A stretch of 64,000 nt of DNA from assembly GCA_009991955.1 (NCBI GenBank), contig JAACWS010000024.1, positions 1 through 64,000 on the forward strand, read 5' to 3'. This DNA is from Spirochaetales bacterium (GTDB lineage: Bacteria; Spirochaetota; Spirochaetia; DSM-27196; Salinispiraceae). Below, piece after piece: positions 1 through 8,225 of the stretch; the stretch's first letter is position 1; every line of letters begins with the position of its first letter. The position numbers were made by a program, and so were the translations under genes. A model generated the notes under the pieces. That model had not been told where the DNA came from and did not search any database. It saw nothing but the letters and a program-made list of their open reading frames with translations.

Positions 1-85
1 GCCGGTATACCCCGAAGTACATTCGAGATTAACAAAGATAGACGACATATTTGTCGCCACAGGGTTTGAGGCACAATATAAATGT

Positions 86-114
86 TTGTAGATGAGTAGC
101 ATTTGATTTATAAT
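86..114 (+). promoter_or_regulatory. Promoter of the chemotaxis operon, leaderless type
   Basis: TTGTAG at 86-91, a 17-base spacer, then a perfect TATAAT at 109-114. The start codon at 123 follows after 8 bases, so transcription should begin within one or two bases of the ATG. Confidence 0.7.
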
Positions 115-122
115 TTTAAGGA

Positions 123-1922
123 ATGAAGCTACAGAACCTGCACCTTCGCGACACCCTCTCATCTTCCCTACAGGACCTCATATCGCAGACAGAAGATATT
201 TTTATGTCCTTTGCCCGGGAGTACCCTAATCTACTGAAGGAAATGGAAAAGGGCATTGTTGACACCCACACAGCAATCGTGTGTTTTTCCAGTACCGAGG
301 CTGCGGGATGTGTAGATGACGATGTGAACACGAGCCTATCGGAAGTTATAGTTTCGAGCCAAAAAATCATCCGCGAAACTATGGAATTTTTGGGACGAAT
401 GGAAGAAGGAGACTCAGAACTCTTTCAACGCCTGGAAAGAGAAATAGAGCGGCTGCAGGGACTAAACGATCGAATTGCCCAAATAAAAGACGACTCGGTA
501 GAAATGGAACTCATATCGCTGAATGCAATGACAGTTGCTCTAAAGGCAGGGGCATCGGGGAGGGCATTTTCGTATATTACCGAGGAGCTTAAGCGACTTT
601 CGATGAAAATTATCGAACTCACCGATGGGGTCTCGGAAAACGGAAAGGTAATAACCGAGCGGTTTGTGAACCTGAAAGACTCAATGACCCGACTTCAGGG
701 GTATCAGAAAGAAGTCTTTGATCTGGTCAATTCGTCCATGTTGGTGACCTTCGATGGATTTACCGAAGGAATTCGAAAAGTTGCTGGTAGGATGGGAGAT
801 CTGGTCCAAGAGGCGGAAAGTGTAAAGGTGCCTCTGGCGAAGGTTATGGAGCAGACCCAGACCCAAGACATCATGCGCCAGTCATTGGAACACGTTATCA
901 TATCGGTGAATGAAATGTACCAAATCGACCGCATATCGACCCCCGAAGAAATGCTCGATGAAATGACCTTTTTTACCCTTATGCCCCAGCTCTGTAGCGC
1001 CGTGCTCGACGAGGTCACGGGGTATATTCGCCAAAGTAAAAAGGAAATAAGTCAGAACCTTCAAAAAGCCGAAGACATAATCGGCGGGCTCGACAAAAAT
1101 CGCGATGCTTTGGTGCGGAGGTTTTTGGACCAAGAAAACTTGGAGGATAGCCTTGCCGGGCATCATCGGAAATCAACCGAAGCCCTAGGGCAAATGACAA
1201 AAGAACTTCAGGAAATCATTTCCAAAAAGCATAGTCTGGGCAACGCTACCCAAGGATTGCTCAAAGACATTCAAAACCTGAATAGCAACTTTACCAACTT
1301 TTCTAGTTTGATTACCCGATTTAAAACCATCGATGTGGCGTCTCGAATAGAAATTGCAAAAAATACAGTGTTGTCTAGAATGATATCGACGGTCGACGAA
1401 ATGACCAACCTGACCCAACGAATTACCCACGACGTGGAGAATTCCTACAATCTAACCACCGACTTCTTACGCTCGTCCAAAGACACCATTTTTCGGGTGA
1501 GGGTTCAGTTCGATGAAGAAGAAGCGAAGGTTCGGGCTCAAGAACATCGATTGAACGAAAAACTGAAGGCCTTACAGCTGGGAACAGAAAAACTCGAGTC
1601 GAATATACGAAACTTCTCGGTTTTTAGTACGGTGTTTCAAGACCTTTTTCTAAGATCGAGCCAGAACTTTGGTCGCCTGGATCGGCTCATTTCGATTATC
1701 AACGATGTTCGGGGTCAGTTACAGTCGATTCAAGACGAGGCCCAGAATGCTCGCGATACTCTTTTGGCTGAACAGGGCTTGAATGAATGGAAGCTCCAAA
1801 ATCATAAGCTCCAGGATATTATCCAGCGATTCACCATATTTTCCCACAAAAAAGCAGCGGGAGACTTGGCAGGGTTTGAGGTCGAAGAGGGTGTAGAAGC
1901 AGGGGAGATAACCCTCTTCTAA
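123..1922 (+). CDS. Soluble MCP-like chemotaxis signalling protein
   Basis: A 599-residue, largely helical protein with no signal peptide or membrane segment. Residues about 124-165 (core ISLNAMTVALKAGASGRAF) resemble the hairpin tip of methyl-accepting chemotaxis proteins, where the usual form is ISLNAAIEAARAGEAGRGF. A second, weaker similar stretch (VASRIEIAKN) lies near residue 400. It leads an operon with cheR and cheD, the adaptation enzymes, separated by 9 and 18 bases. A cytoplasmic chemoreceptor or receptor-like adaptor is the likely role. The hairpin is divergent, so binding to CheA/CheW is inferred. The start codon lies 8 bases after a TATAAT box. Confidence 0.7.
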   Translation: MKLQNLHLRDTLSSSLQDLISQTEDIFMSFAREYPNLLKEMEKGIVDTHTAIVCFSSTEAAGCVDDDVNTSLSEVIVSSQKIIRETMEFLGRMEEGDSELFQRLEREIERLQGLNDRIAQIKDDSVEMELISLNAMTVALKAGASGRAFSYITEELKRLSMKIIELTDGVSENGKVITERFVNLKDSMTRLQGYQKEVFDLVNSSMLVTFDGFTEGIRKVAGRMGDLVQEAESVKVPLAKVMEQTQTQDIMRQSLEHVIISVNEMYQIDRISTPEEMLDEMTFFTLMPQLCSAVLDEVTGYIRQSKKEISQNLQKAEDIIGGLDKNRDALVRRFLDQENLEDSLAGHHRKSTEALGQMTKELQEIISKKHSLGNATQGLLKDIQNLNSNFTNFSSLITRFKTIDVASRIEIAKNTVLSRMISTVDEMTNLTQRITHDVENSYNLTTDFLRSSKDTIFRVRVQFDEEEAKVRAQEHRLNEKLKALQLGTEKLESNIRNFSVFSTVFQDLFLRSSQNFGRLDRLISIINDVRGQLQSIQDEAQNARDTLLAEQGLNEWKLQNHKLQDIIQRFTIFSHKKAAGDLAGFEVEEGVEAGEITLF

Positions 1923-1931
1923 AGGACAACT

Positions 1932-2804
1932 ATGGAATCCAAAGTGGTGAAGACCGAAGGCAACGGTGGGTACGAGCGTAATTTCGTTTCCCTAGAGATA
2001 ACTGACAAAGAGTTTTCTTCCTTTGCGGACCTCATTTATCGGTTAACTGGAATCTATATCACCGATAAAAAGCGCCAATTAGTAATTAGTCGCCTGACGA
2101 AGCGACTCAAGTTTTTCGGTTTTGGAACCTTTTCTGAATATTACGATTTTCTTCATGATCCTGCGGGTGTTATCGAGGTTCGGGAGTTTATAAATCAAAT
2201 TACGACAAATAAGACCGATTTCTTTCGAGAAGCCCACCACTTCGATTTCATAAGTGACACTATGCTCCCGGGTTTGCACAATCAGAACGAGCGGAGTGTA
2301 CGTTTTTGGAGTGCGGGGTGCTCTACCGGTGAAGAGCCCTACACCCTGGCAATTATATTGTTAGAAACCATCGAATCTTTTAAGTCTCGAGGGTCATGGG
2401 ATGTAAAAATCCTTGCTACAGACTTAGATACAAACGTCATGAAACGGACGGTTGCCGGGGTGTACGAGGAAGCCAAGTTAAAGCCCATATCGTCCGCCCT
2501 TCGGACTAAGTACTTTTCACCTGCCGGGCCAGGTCTTTTTGAGGCAAAGCCTATCCTCAAGAATCTCATAACCGTAAAGAGGCTCAACCTCATGGATCCT
2601 TATCCCTTTAAAAAGGGATTTAATGGTATCTTTTGCCGCAATGTGCTTATATATTTTACCCAAGAGGATAGAAAACGAGTCGTGAACAAGATGCACGCTC
2701 ATATTCGTCCTGGCGGTTTTCTGTTCTTAGGGCATTCGGAGTCCTTGCTTGCGGATTCAATGGGATTTCGAAACCTGGGGCATACTATTTATCAAAAGTT
2801 GTAG
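1932..2804 (+). CDS. cheR: Chemotaxis protein methyltransferase CheR
   Basis: 290 residues. CheR transfers methyl groups from S-adenosylmethionine to glutamates of chemoreceptors in the cytoplasm. The N-terminal all-helical domain is followed by the SAM-binding motif FWSAGCSTGEEPYTLAI and the catalytic-domain motifs FCRNVLIYF and LGHSESL. Length matches the family. The gene follows the MCP-like gene after 9 bases and precedes cheD, forming an adaptation module. The start is preceded by AAAGGA a few bases upstream. No oddities seen. Confidence 0.95.
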   Translation: MESKVVKTEGNGGYERNFVSLEITDKEFSSFADLIYRLTGIYITDKKRQLVISRLTKRLKFFGFGTFSEYYDFLHDPAGVIEVREFINQITTNKTDFFREAHHFDFISDTMLPGLHNQNERSVRFWSAGCSTGEEPYTLAIILLETIESFKSRGSWDVKILATDLDTNVMKRTVAGVYEEAKLKPISSALRTKYFSPAGPGLFEAKPILKNLITVKRLNLMDPYPFKKGFNGIFCRNVLIYFTQEDRKRVVNKMHAHIRPGGFLFLGHSESLLADSMGFRNLGHTIYQKL

Positions 2805-2822
2805 AAGGTCCCTAAGAATCTC

Positions 2823-3488
2823 ATGCATCAAAGTTTTAGTACAAAGTTCAACATGCCCTGGGTTATTCTTCATCCCGGAGATTACTACGCCAGCCGAGAG
2901 CAAGAAGTTCTCTCGACTATCCTTGGTAGTTGTATTGCGGTTATTCTCCACGACCCCCTTATCCATATCAGCGGAATGAATCATTTCATGTTGCCCTCTT
3001 TACGAGATACCACTCGTTTTTTTGAAGAAGAGTCCGGGCGGTACGGCTCGTATGCTATGGATTTATTGATCAACTCGATGATGAAAAAAGGGGCTAACCG
3101 AGAACGTCTGACTGCAAAGGTGTTCGGGGGGGGGCATGTTTTGAGTAAGGCTACGGGTAAAACGAGTGCCCAGTTTACGAAGAAAGGAATTGGCACCCCG
3201 GGATTTAGTTTCGCCGAGAGTAGCAAGACCGTACCGGAAAGCAATATTCAGTTCGCCCTCGAGTATCTCAAGACCGAGGGTATTCCAATTCATGGCCACG
3301 ATGTTGGTGGCTATCATGGGCGTAAGATCTATTTATTTGCCCAAACCGGTAAGGTACTTTTGGCTCGACTCACCGGGAGCTCGACCATCAATACCGTGGC
3401 CGCCGAGGAAAAGGAATACCTCAAGAAGGTTGCCCAAGAAATCCGCAAGAAAGACGACGACGGAATTACCCTATGGGAACCTCTATAA
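2823..3488 (+). CDS. cheD: Chemoreceptor glutamine deamidase CheD
   Basis: 221 residues. CheD deamidates glutamines of chemoreceptors. The family active site is visible as Thr32 and Cys37 in the STILGSCIAV segment and His54 in SGMNHFMLP. The protein is longer than the usual ~160 residues, mainly at the C-terminus. The last three codons and the stop lie inside the left arm of a 233-base inverted-repeat structure (3475-3707), so its present C-terminus may have been set by that element. Third gene of the chemotaxis operon. Confidence 0.93.
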   Translation: MHQSFSTKFNMPWVILHPGDYYASREQEVLSTILGSCIAVILHDPLIHISGMNHFMLPSLRDTTRFFEEESGRYGSYAMDLLINSMMKKGANRERLTAKVFGGGHVLSKATGKTSAQFTKKGIGTPGFSFAESSKTVPESNIQFALEYLKTEGIPIHGHDVGGYHGRKIYLFAQTGKVLLARLTGSSTINTVAAEEKEYLKKVAQEIRKKDDDGITLWEPL

Positions 3489-3707
3489 CCCTCTATTCTT
3501 AATCAGTTCTGGCTCTTAAGTCATTGCTTTTAAGGAAATTTCAGAATTATTTGAAATTTCCTTGCGCAATAAGGGAGTATTTTTAACTTGTTTCTAAACA
3601 AGTTAAAAATGCTTGTTCTGCGCGAGCAATTATCAAAAAAAGAATTTTTGATAATTGCTCTGGTGCAATGACCTATTTGGCCAAAGAATGAGATTATAGA
3701 GGTTCCC
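3475..3707. repeat. 233-base cloverleaf-like inverted-repeat element between convergent genes
   Basis: Outer arms GGGAACCTCTATAA (3475-3488) and TTATAGAGGTTCCC (3694-3707) are perfectly complementary. Further nested pairings are 3495-3500 with 3684-3689, 3510-3513 with 3680-3683, and GTCATTGC (3520-3527) with GCAATGAC (3665-3672). Inside are three perfect AT-rich hairpins: 3532-3543/3552-3563 (12 bp), 3579-3593/3596-3610 (15 bp, near-zero loop) and 3624-3639/3645-3660 (16 bp). It fills the gap between the convergent stops of cheD and the FecR gene. It could be a MITE-like insertion, a bidirectional terminator or a cruciform protein-binding site. Confidence 0.9.
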
Positions 3708-3713
3708 CCTATT

Positions 3714-4787
3714 TTAGAACATATCCAATGGGCTTCGACCTTCATTTCTTAGGGCATAGAGCTTATTGATGTAGCGTACTTCTTGCATTCTGGCGTCGAG
3801 GGTCGTTCTTTCGGCCCCTATTTGGGAGAAAAAGGAGCGAAAGGTCATTCCCTGACGAATTACTCCATCTCCCGGGTTTGTCTCATTGAAATATTCTTCG
3901 AGCTCCAGTACTCGATAGTAGATTCGTTCCCACTGAAAGAGAACCCGTCTTACATCGAGTAGGTCTCCAACAATTTGTCGTTTTTCTCGTAGTTGTTCCA
4001 TTCGGGTTCCTAGACGGTTCTCCCGATCTTCCTGAATCCATTTCTGGATGATAGCTCTATTGTCCATGAGCCCTGCGTAGGCGCTGACAAACTGGTCCCG
4101 GAGTTCTATGTATCGGGTAGCGTACTGCTGCATCGCCCGGGGAAAGTTGGCCCTTAGGGCCTGGATCCGTTCGGTATTCCAGGTTCGCTGAAAGGTTTCT
4201 AGGTCGCTTACTGCGATTGGTATTTGGGACCATCGGCCATCGACCTGTTGTACAACCCGCCCGGGTTCGGTGAAAAAGGTATCGCCACTTTCGGTTTCTA
4301 CCGATACCCGACCTTCGCTGGTAGTGACAAGGATTTCCCCGCCCGGTGCGGCATAGACTTCAAAAACCGTTCCCCGGACCCCCATGGTCGCGGTACCGGT
4401 ACGAACATTGAGCCTGCTATTTCGGTTCATTCGGTCTACTCGAACAGCGACAGAACCCCGTAGAAGGTTTAGGTTTCCTTGTTGGGAGGACTGTAGGCTG
4501 GTCAAATCGAAATACATCGTAGTACCACCCCGAAGGCTTATTCGGGAAGAATACCCGGTCGCTGAACGGAGGGATATTTCTACTAACCCATTGGAACCGA
4601 CTTGAATCATGTCGTAGTTCTGGATCTGGAAGCCTATATCAATAGGACCCCGAACCTGGGAGGTATTTCGTCGAATTGTCGCCGAACCTTGAATATAGGC
4701 GATTTCGCCGATGACATCTTCGACCCCAAATGCCAGGGTTCCCAGGAATAACAGACTTAGTAAAAAGAGAGGAGTTCGGTAGTTCAT
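3714..4787 (-). CDS. Exported FecR-domain protein
   Basis: 357 residues from the start at 4787, chosen because it gives a clean signal peptide (MNYRTPLFLLSLLFLGTLAFG) and sits 7 bases after a TATAGT box. Residues about 25-190 form a FecR domain: DMIQVGSNGLVEISLRS, LLRGSVAVRV and GTATMGVRGTVFEVY. The C-terminal half is charged and helical. In gram-negative bacteria FecR proteins act as periplasmic sensors, but stand-alone secreted FecR-domain proteins of spirochaetes have no established role. No sigma factor or TonB partner gene is nearby, so iron-transport control is not supported here. Confidence 0.8.
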   Translation of the reverse strand: MNYRTPLFLLSLLFLGTLAFGVEDVIGEIAYIQGSATIRRNTSQVRGPIDIGFQIQNYDMIQVGSNGLVEISLRSATGYSSRISLRGGTTMYFDLTSLQSSQQGNLNLLRGSVAVRVDRMNRNSRLNVRTGTATMGVRGTVFEVYAAPGGEILVTTSEGRVSVETESGDTFFTEPGRVVQQVDGRWSQIPIAVSDLETFQRTWNTERIQALRANFPRAMQQYATRYIELRDQFVSAYAGLMDNRAIIQKWIQEDRENRLGTRMEQLREKRQIVGDLLDVRRVLFQWERIYYRVLELEEYFNETNPGDGVIRQGMTFRSFFSQIGAERTTLDARMQEVRYINKLYALRNEGRSPLDMF

Positions 4788-4794
4788 ACTCCAA

Positions 4795-4823
4795 ACTATA
4801 GCTCCTTGTTCTGCTTGACACAA
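4795..4823 (-). promoter_or_regulatory. Promoter of the FecR gene, leaderless type
   Basis: On the minus strand TTGTGT (4818-4823), 17 bases, TATAGT (4795-4800), then 7 bases to the ATG at 4787. Its -35 hexamer overlaps that of the divergent hom promoter by three bases. Confidence 0.7.
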
Positions 4824-4843
4824 TATCGGGGGGCAAATAGGAT
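4815..4843 (+). promoter_or_regulatory. Promoter of hom, leaderless type
   Basis: A perfect TTGACA (4815-4820), 17 bases, TAGGAT (4838-4843), then 7 bases to the ATG at 4851. The expected start of transcription coincides with the start codon. Confidence 0.75.
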
Positions 4844-4850
4844 CGGGTCT

Positions 4851-6227
4851 ATGAAAATGACAGTTGGAATCGCCCTGGTAGGGTGCGGTACGGTGGGTGG
4901 AGCGACGGCTTTGTTGCTGCAAGAGCAGCGGGACAGTATTCGCTTCCGAACAGGGGTCGACCTGGACCTCCGATATATTGTGGACAAAAACCTAACCTAC
5001 GCCCGTAAATTGGGCCTTTCGGAGTCAATTCTTACCGAGTCCCTTGAGAAAGCCCTCTCCGATTCGAAAGTGTCGGTAGTCATTGAGCTGGTAGGGGGTA
5101 CGGGTTTTGCAAAAACCCTTATTCTTCAAGCTTTTGCCGCGGGAAAACACGTAGTAACCGCGAATAAGGCACTTCTGGCCTATCATGGACCGGAACTCTT
5201 TGCGGCAGCAAAAAAGGCCGAAGTAGCCTTGGCCTTTGAGGCGAGTTGTGGGGGTGGAATTCCCATTGTTCGAGCATTCTACGACGGACTAACTGCGAAT
5301 ACTATCGATGCGGTCTACGGGATTGTAAATGGTACCTGTAACCACATTCTCTCGGAAATGATTCAGAAAGACTCTACCTACGATGAGGCCCTTAAGGGGG
5401 CTCAGGCCGCAGGTTTTGCAGAAGCGGACCCTAGCCTGGATGTTAACGGAGGAGACTCGGCCCACAAGATCGCAATTATGGGAGCTATGGCCTTTGGATC
5501 CCCAATCCCTTTAGATACGATACCAGTAAAGGGTATTGCGAACCTCGAAGCCGAGGATGTGCTCTTCGGGGGAGAAATGGGCTACGTCGTTAAACTCATC
5601 GCCAGCGCAGTTCGGGGCAAGAAAGGTGTGTTCGTTCGAGTTGAACCGGCTTTTATACCGATGGATCATCCCCTCGCATGGGTAAGTGGAAGTTTTAACG
5701 CTATCTCGGTCTACGGAAGTGCAGTAGGCCATACAATGTACTACGGCCGGGGCGCAGGTGGTACTCCAACAGCCAGTGCGGTGGTTTCGGATATAATTTC
5801 CTTGGGATTAGGAACTTACCCGGTTCAGTTTAAGTCGATGGATTTTTGGAATCCCGATAAGAAGCCCCTCAAACTTCAAGAGCCCGGGGATATTCATCGG
5901 CGGTACTACCTAAAATTGCGGGTTTTAGATCGGCCTGGGAATCTTGGACGAATTACAACGGTCCTCGGCGAAAACGCCATTAGCGTTTCCTCGATTCTCC
6001 AACACGAAATCCCCGAGGCAACCGATGGGGAGGTGTTAGAAAATACCCCTCCAGAAGCTGGTGTCATAGAGCCCACTGTTCCAATTGTCATAACTACCCA
6101 TCGGGTGAAAGAGTCGCAACTTCTTTCGGCGATTGAAGATATCGAAGCCCTCGAGGATGTGTATCCTGGAACTACCGTCTTGCCGATCCTCGAAGAGCAC
6201 CCGGAATTTCGTTACTTAAATACCTGA
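4851..6227 (+). CDS. hom: Homoserine dehydrogenase
   Basis: 458 residues. It reduces aspartate semialdehyde to homoserine for threonine and methionine synthesis in the cytoplasm. The N-terminal Rossmann motif is GIALVGCGTVGG. The central domain includes VVTANKALLA, GGGIPI and GTCNHIL with the family substrate and catalytic region. A C-terminal ACT domain begins around residue 345 (LRVLDRPGNLGRI), the usual site of feedback inhibition by threonine. The start at 4851 is chosen from the promoter position 7 bases upstream. Its 3' end overlaps the convergent DUF554 gene by 16 bases. Confidence 0.95.
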   Translation: MKMTVGIALVGCGTVGGATALLLQEQRDSIRFRTGVDLDLRYIVDKNLTYARKLGLSESILTESLEKALSDSKVSVVIELVGGTGFAKTLILQAFAAGKHVVTANKALLAYHGPELFAAAKKAEVALAFEASCGGGIPIVRAFYDGLTANTIDAVYGIVNGTCNHILSEMIQKDSTYDEALKGAQAAGFAEADPSLDVNGGDSAHKIAIMGAMAFGSPIPLDTIPVKGIANLEAEDVLFGGEMGYVVKLIASAVRGKKGVFVRVEPAFIPMDHPLAWVSGSFNAISVYGSAVGHTMYYGRGAGGTPTASAVVSDIISLGLGTYPVQFKSMDFWNPDKKPLKLQEPGDIHRRYYLKLRVLDRPGNLGRITTVLGENAISVSSILQHEIPEATDGEVLENTPPEAGVIEPTVPIVITTHRVKESQLLSAIEDIEALEDVYPGTTVLPILEEHPEFRYLNT

Positions 6228-6955
6228 GGCAGGGCGGGGTCGACCAGGGCAAAAATGACCACAATTACCAGGGCTGGTAAGAAGTTGGCCGTTGGAATCT
6301 TTTTAAGCCCGAGGATATTGAGAGAAATCATGAGGATCATGGCTCCGCCGATTCCGCTTATCTCGCTTAGCACCAGTTCTGGGACCGAGGCCCCAAAAAG
6401 CCCTGCGGCGAGGGTAATTGCCCCCTGGTACACAATAATCGAAACAGCACTGTAGAGAACACCAACTCCGAGGCCCGCGGCCAAGAGTAGGGCCATGAAT
6501 CCATCCATTACCGACTTGGTCAGCAAGATTGAATACTGCCCCTGAAGGCCCGCCTGGATACTTCCCAGAATCGCCATAGACCCGACGCAGAAGAGTACCG
6601 TCGCCTCCAGAAATCCGGCTACAAAACTGGCCCCTTTGGCGGCATTATCGGGATCCAGAGGCTTTTTTTGGTTGAACGATAGTGAGAGGCGGTGGAGAGA
6701 TGTCCCAATTTTGCCGATACCCCGCTCGATCCCGAGAAACTCACCGATGACCCCTCCACTCACCAACGCGAGGGCGAGATACAAGATTCGTTCGGTCCGT
6801 AGGGCCATCATCGTGCCAATGACCAAGGTCGTGACCCCAATCCCAATAAAAACCATCGACTGAATCCCTTCATTCTTGCGAATAAAAGCACCGGCCAGAA
6901 GACCAATAAGGCCCCCGATAAGAATTGCTGCGGCATTTATAAATGTGGCGATCAT
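6212..6955 (-). CDS. DUF554 family integral membrane protein
   Basis: 247 residues, almost entirely hydrophobic, with about seven membrane helices. The N-terminus (INAAAILIGGLIGLLAGAF) and the conserved GGVIGEFLGIE and FVAGFLEATVLFCVGSMAI stretches match the DUF554/YdfK family of bacterial membrane proteins. The biochemical function of the family is not established; a transport role is often supposed. Monocistronic, convergent with hom and overlapping its end by 16 bases. A TAGTAT box lies 6 bases before the start codon. Confidence 0.85.
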   Translation of the reverse strand: MIATFINAAAILIGGLIGLLAGAFIRKNEGIQSMVFIGIGVTTLVIGTMMALRTERILYLALALVSGGVIGEFLGIERGIGKIGTSLHRLSLSFNQKKPLDPDNAAKGASFVAGFLEATVLFCVGSMAILGSIQAGLQGQYSILLTKSVMDGFMALLLAAGLGVGVLYSAVSIIVYQGAITLAAGLFGASVPELVLSEISGIGGAMILMISLNILGLKKIPTANFLPALVIVVIFALVDPALPQVFK

Positions 6956-6961
6956 GAACAG

Positions 6962-6967
6962 ATACTA
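6962..6967 (-). promoter_or_regulatory. -10 box of the DUF554 gene
   Basis: TAGTAT on the minus strand, 6 bases before the ATG at 6955. The -35 region (TTCCAG at 17-base spacing) is poor, so this is judged mainly by position and the absence of a ribosome-binding site. Confidence 0.5.
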
Positions 6968-7035
6968 TCTCATTCCTCGGGGTGCTGGAATCCCCCGCCG
7001 GCCTGTGATACCATGGAACCGAAAGGGTGGAAACA

Positions 7036-7428
7036 ATGGTTGGTCAACAAAGGTATGGATTATGGCGATTACTTGGATTTGGAGTCTTGGCCGTGTTCAT
7101 GTTTATGGGATGTGCGACGGTGCCTACCGAGGTTCCCCAAGATCTTACCTCCCCCGAACTTTTTCAAAGAGCCCAAGAATATTCTGATTCTGGAAACCAA
7201 GAAGCGGCCCTTGTGTACATCGATGCAATTATGGAGCGCTTCGTCCAAGAGCCCCTGACCTACATAACCGCCCAGTACCACCGGGCCCTGTATTTACAAA
7301 AGGCGAAGGAAACGAATATGGCGATCGGGGCCTACCAAACACTACTTTCCCGTTACGACGCAGAAACCGGTTTGCCCGAGTGGATTCGTACCCTCGCTAC
7401 CCAAAAACTTGCCGAACTTTCGGAATAG
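7036..7428 (+). CDS. Small TPR-like lipoprotein
   Basis: 130 residues from ATG 7036; GTG 7027 is a possible alternative, but AAGGGTGG upstream suits the ATG. A signal peptide ends in a lipobox at FMGC, giving a lipid-anchored envelope protein. The mature part contains one or two tetratricopeptide-like helical hairpins (LFQRAQEYSDSGNQEAALVY and a following AIGAYQTLL). Such proteins usually hold other envelope proteins together. No partner is evident and no specific family is recognised. It is followed by a palindromic element before the convergent gene. Confidence 0.7.
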   Translation: MVGQQRYGLWRLLGFGVLAVFMFMGCATVPTEVPQDLTSPELFQRAQEYSDSGNQEAALVYIDAIMERFVQEPLTYITAQYHRALYLQKAKETNMAIGAYQTLLSRYDAETGLPEWIRTLATQKLAELSE

Positions 7429-7440
7429 GGGCCTTAGATA

Positions 7441-7583
7441 GTGCTCCAAAGCTTGTGGTAGGTGACATATTTTCTAGGCAAGGCGACAAAAACCCCAGAT
7501 TTATTGGCCCCGATGAACCAAATACTGGGGATTTTGATACCCAGAATCCTTAGAACACCAGGTTCCCACAAGCTTTTGAGCAC
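7441..7583. repeat. 143-base inverted-repeat structure between convergent genes
   Basis: Arms GTGCTCCAAAGCTTGTG (7441-7457) and CACAAGCTTTTGAGCAC (7567-7583) are complementary at 16 of 17 positions. Between them lies an imperfect hairpin built on CCCCAG and CTGGGG with flanking A and T runs. It fills the space between the stop at 7428 and the convergent stop at 7594. The sequence differs from the element at 3475-3707, but the plan (long outer arms, inner hairpin, convergent gap) is the same. Confidence 0.75.
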
Positions 7584-7593
7584 ACAATTCTCA

Positions 7594-8175
7594 TCAAGGA
7601 AGGGTCCCGACCACCGCGGGAAACTGGGGGGTATCTTGGTCGGGAATCGCCCGGAGAAAGAATCGGTATAAGGTAAGAAATGCATCGACAAAACCGCACA
7701 CCGGTAGGTCTTGATCAGGAAACTGAAAAATCACCCATCGCCCCTCGGGAGTTATCTGGTACATTAGCAGTATAGTGTCGTTTGAAATTGCACCCCGAAC
7801 TTCCCTTGGGGGGCACACCTCCCATTGGTCGGAAGAAGCTTGAAGAAAAACCGTATTTTCGTCTCTTGGCCCGGTGATATACACTCGAACCTCCAAATCG
7901 GTTGTCCCTAGGTACCAACGGTAGGTCCCTTGAAAATATCGGATTGAGTTCCTGGGCAGGGCTGGAAGGCCGGTACGGGCCTGGGTGACCACTTCGAGAG
8001 TCGCTTGAACCGCCGAAAGGGTCGGTGGTGTACCGGGAGCGGTCGACTCTGCTTGGCCCTGGGCGCCGATAAAGTGGGGTGCCCAAAGGAATCCTAAGAT
8101 CAGTCCAACCGCTAAAATGAAGCTCAGTCCAAGGGTGGATCTGACAAAGGAAAAAATTTCCAACTTTTTCAACAT
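7594..8175 (-). CDS. Putative exported protein, family unknown
   Basis: 193 residues. A single hydrophobic segment (STLGLSFILAVGLILGFLW) near the N-terminus is followed by a small-residue stretch, consistent with an uncleaved signal anchor or signal peptide. The mature region contains a Cys pair (residues ~137 and ~176) and otherwise recognises no family. It is transcribed alone, divergently from the LTD-type lipoprotein. A TAAAAT box stands 6 bases before its start codon with no ribosome-binding site. Function unknown. Confidence 0.65.
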   Translation of the reverse strand: MLKKLEIFSFVRSTLGLSFILAVGLILGFLWAPHFIGAQGQAESTAPGTPPTLSAVQATLEVVTQARTGLPALPRNSIRYFQGTYRWYLGTTDLEVRVYITGPRDENTVFLQASSDQWEVCPPREVRGAISNDTILLMYQITPEGRWVIFQFPDQDLPVCGFVDAFLTLYRFFLRAIPDQDTPQFPAVVGTLP

Positions 8176-8181
8176 ATTTTC

Positions 8182-8187
8182 ATTTTA
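8182..8187 (-). promoter_or_regulatory. -10 box of the 8175 gene
   Basis: TAAAAT on the minus strand, exactly 6 bases before the ATG at 8175. No convincing -35 hexamer. The divergent gene has TAATAC at 8215-8220, 5 bases before its ATG. Confidence 0.5.
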
Positions 8188-8225
8188 CCTGAATCAGAAA
8201 GCCTTTGCACCCAGTAATACTAGGT

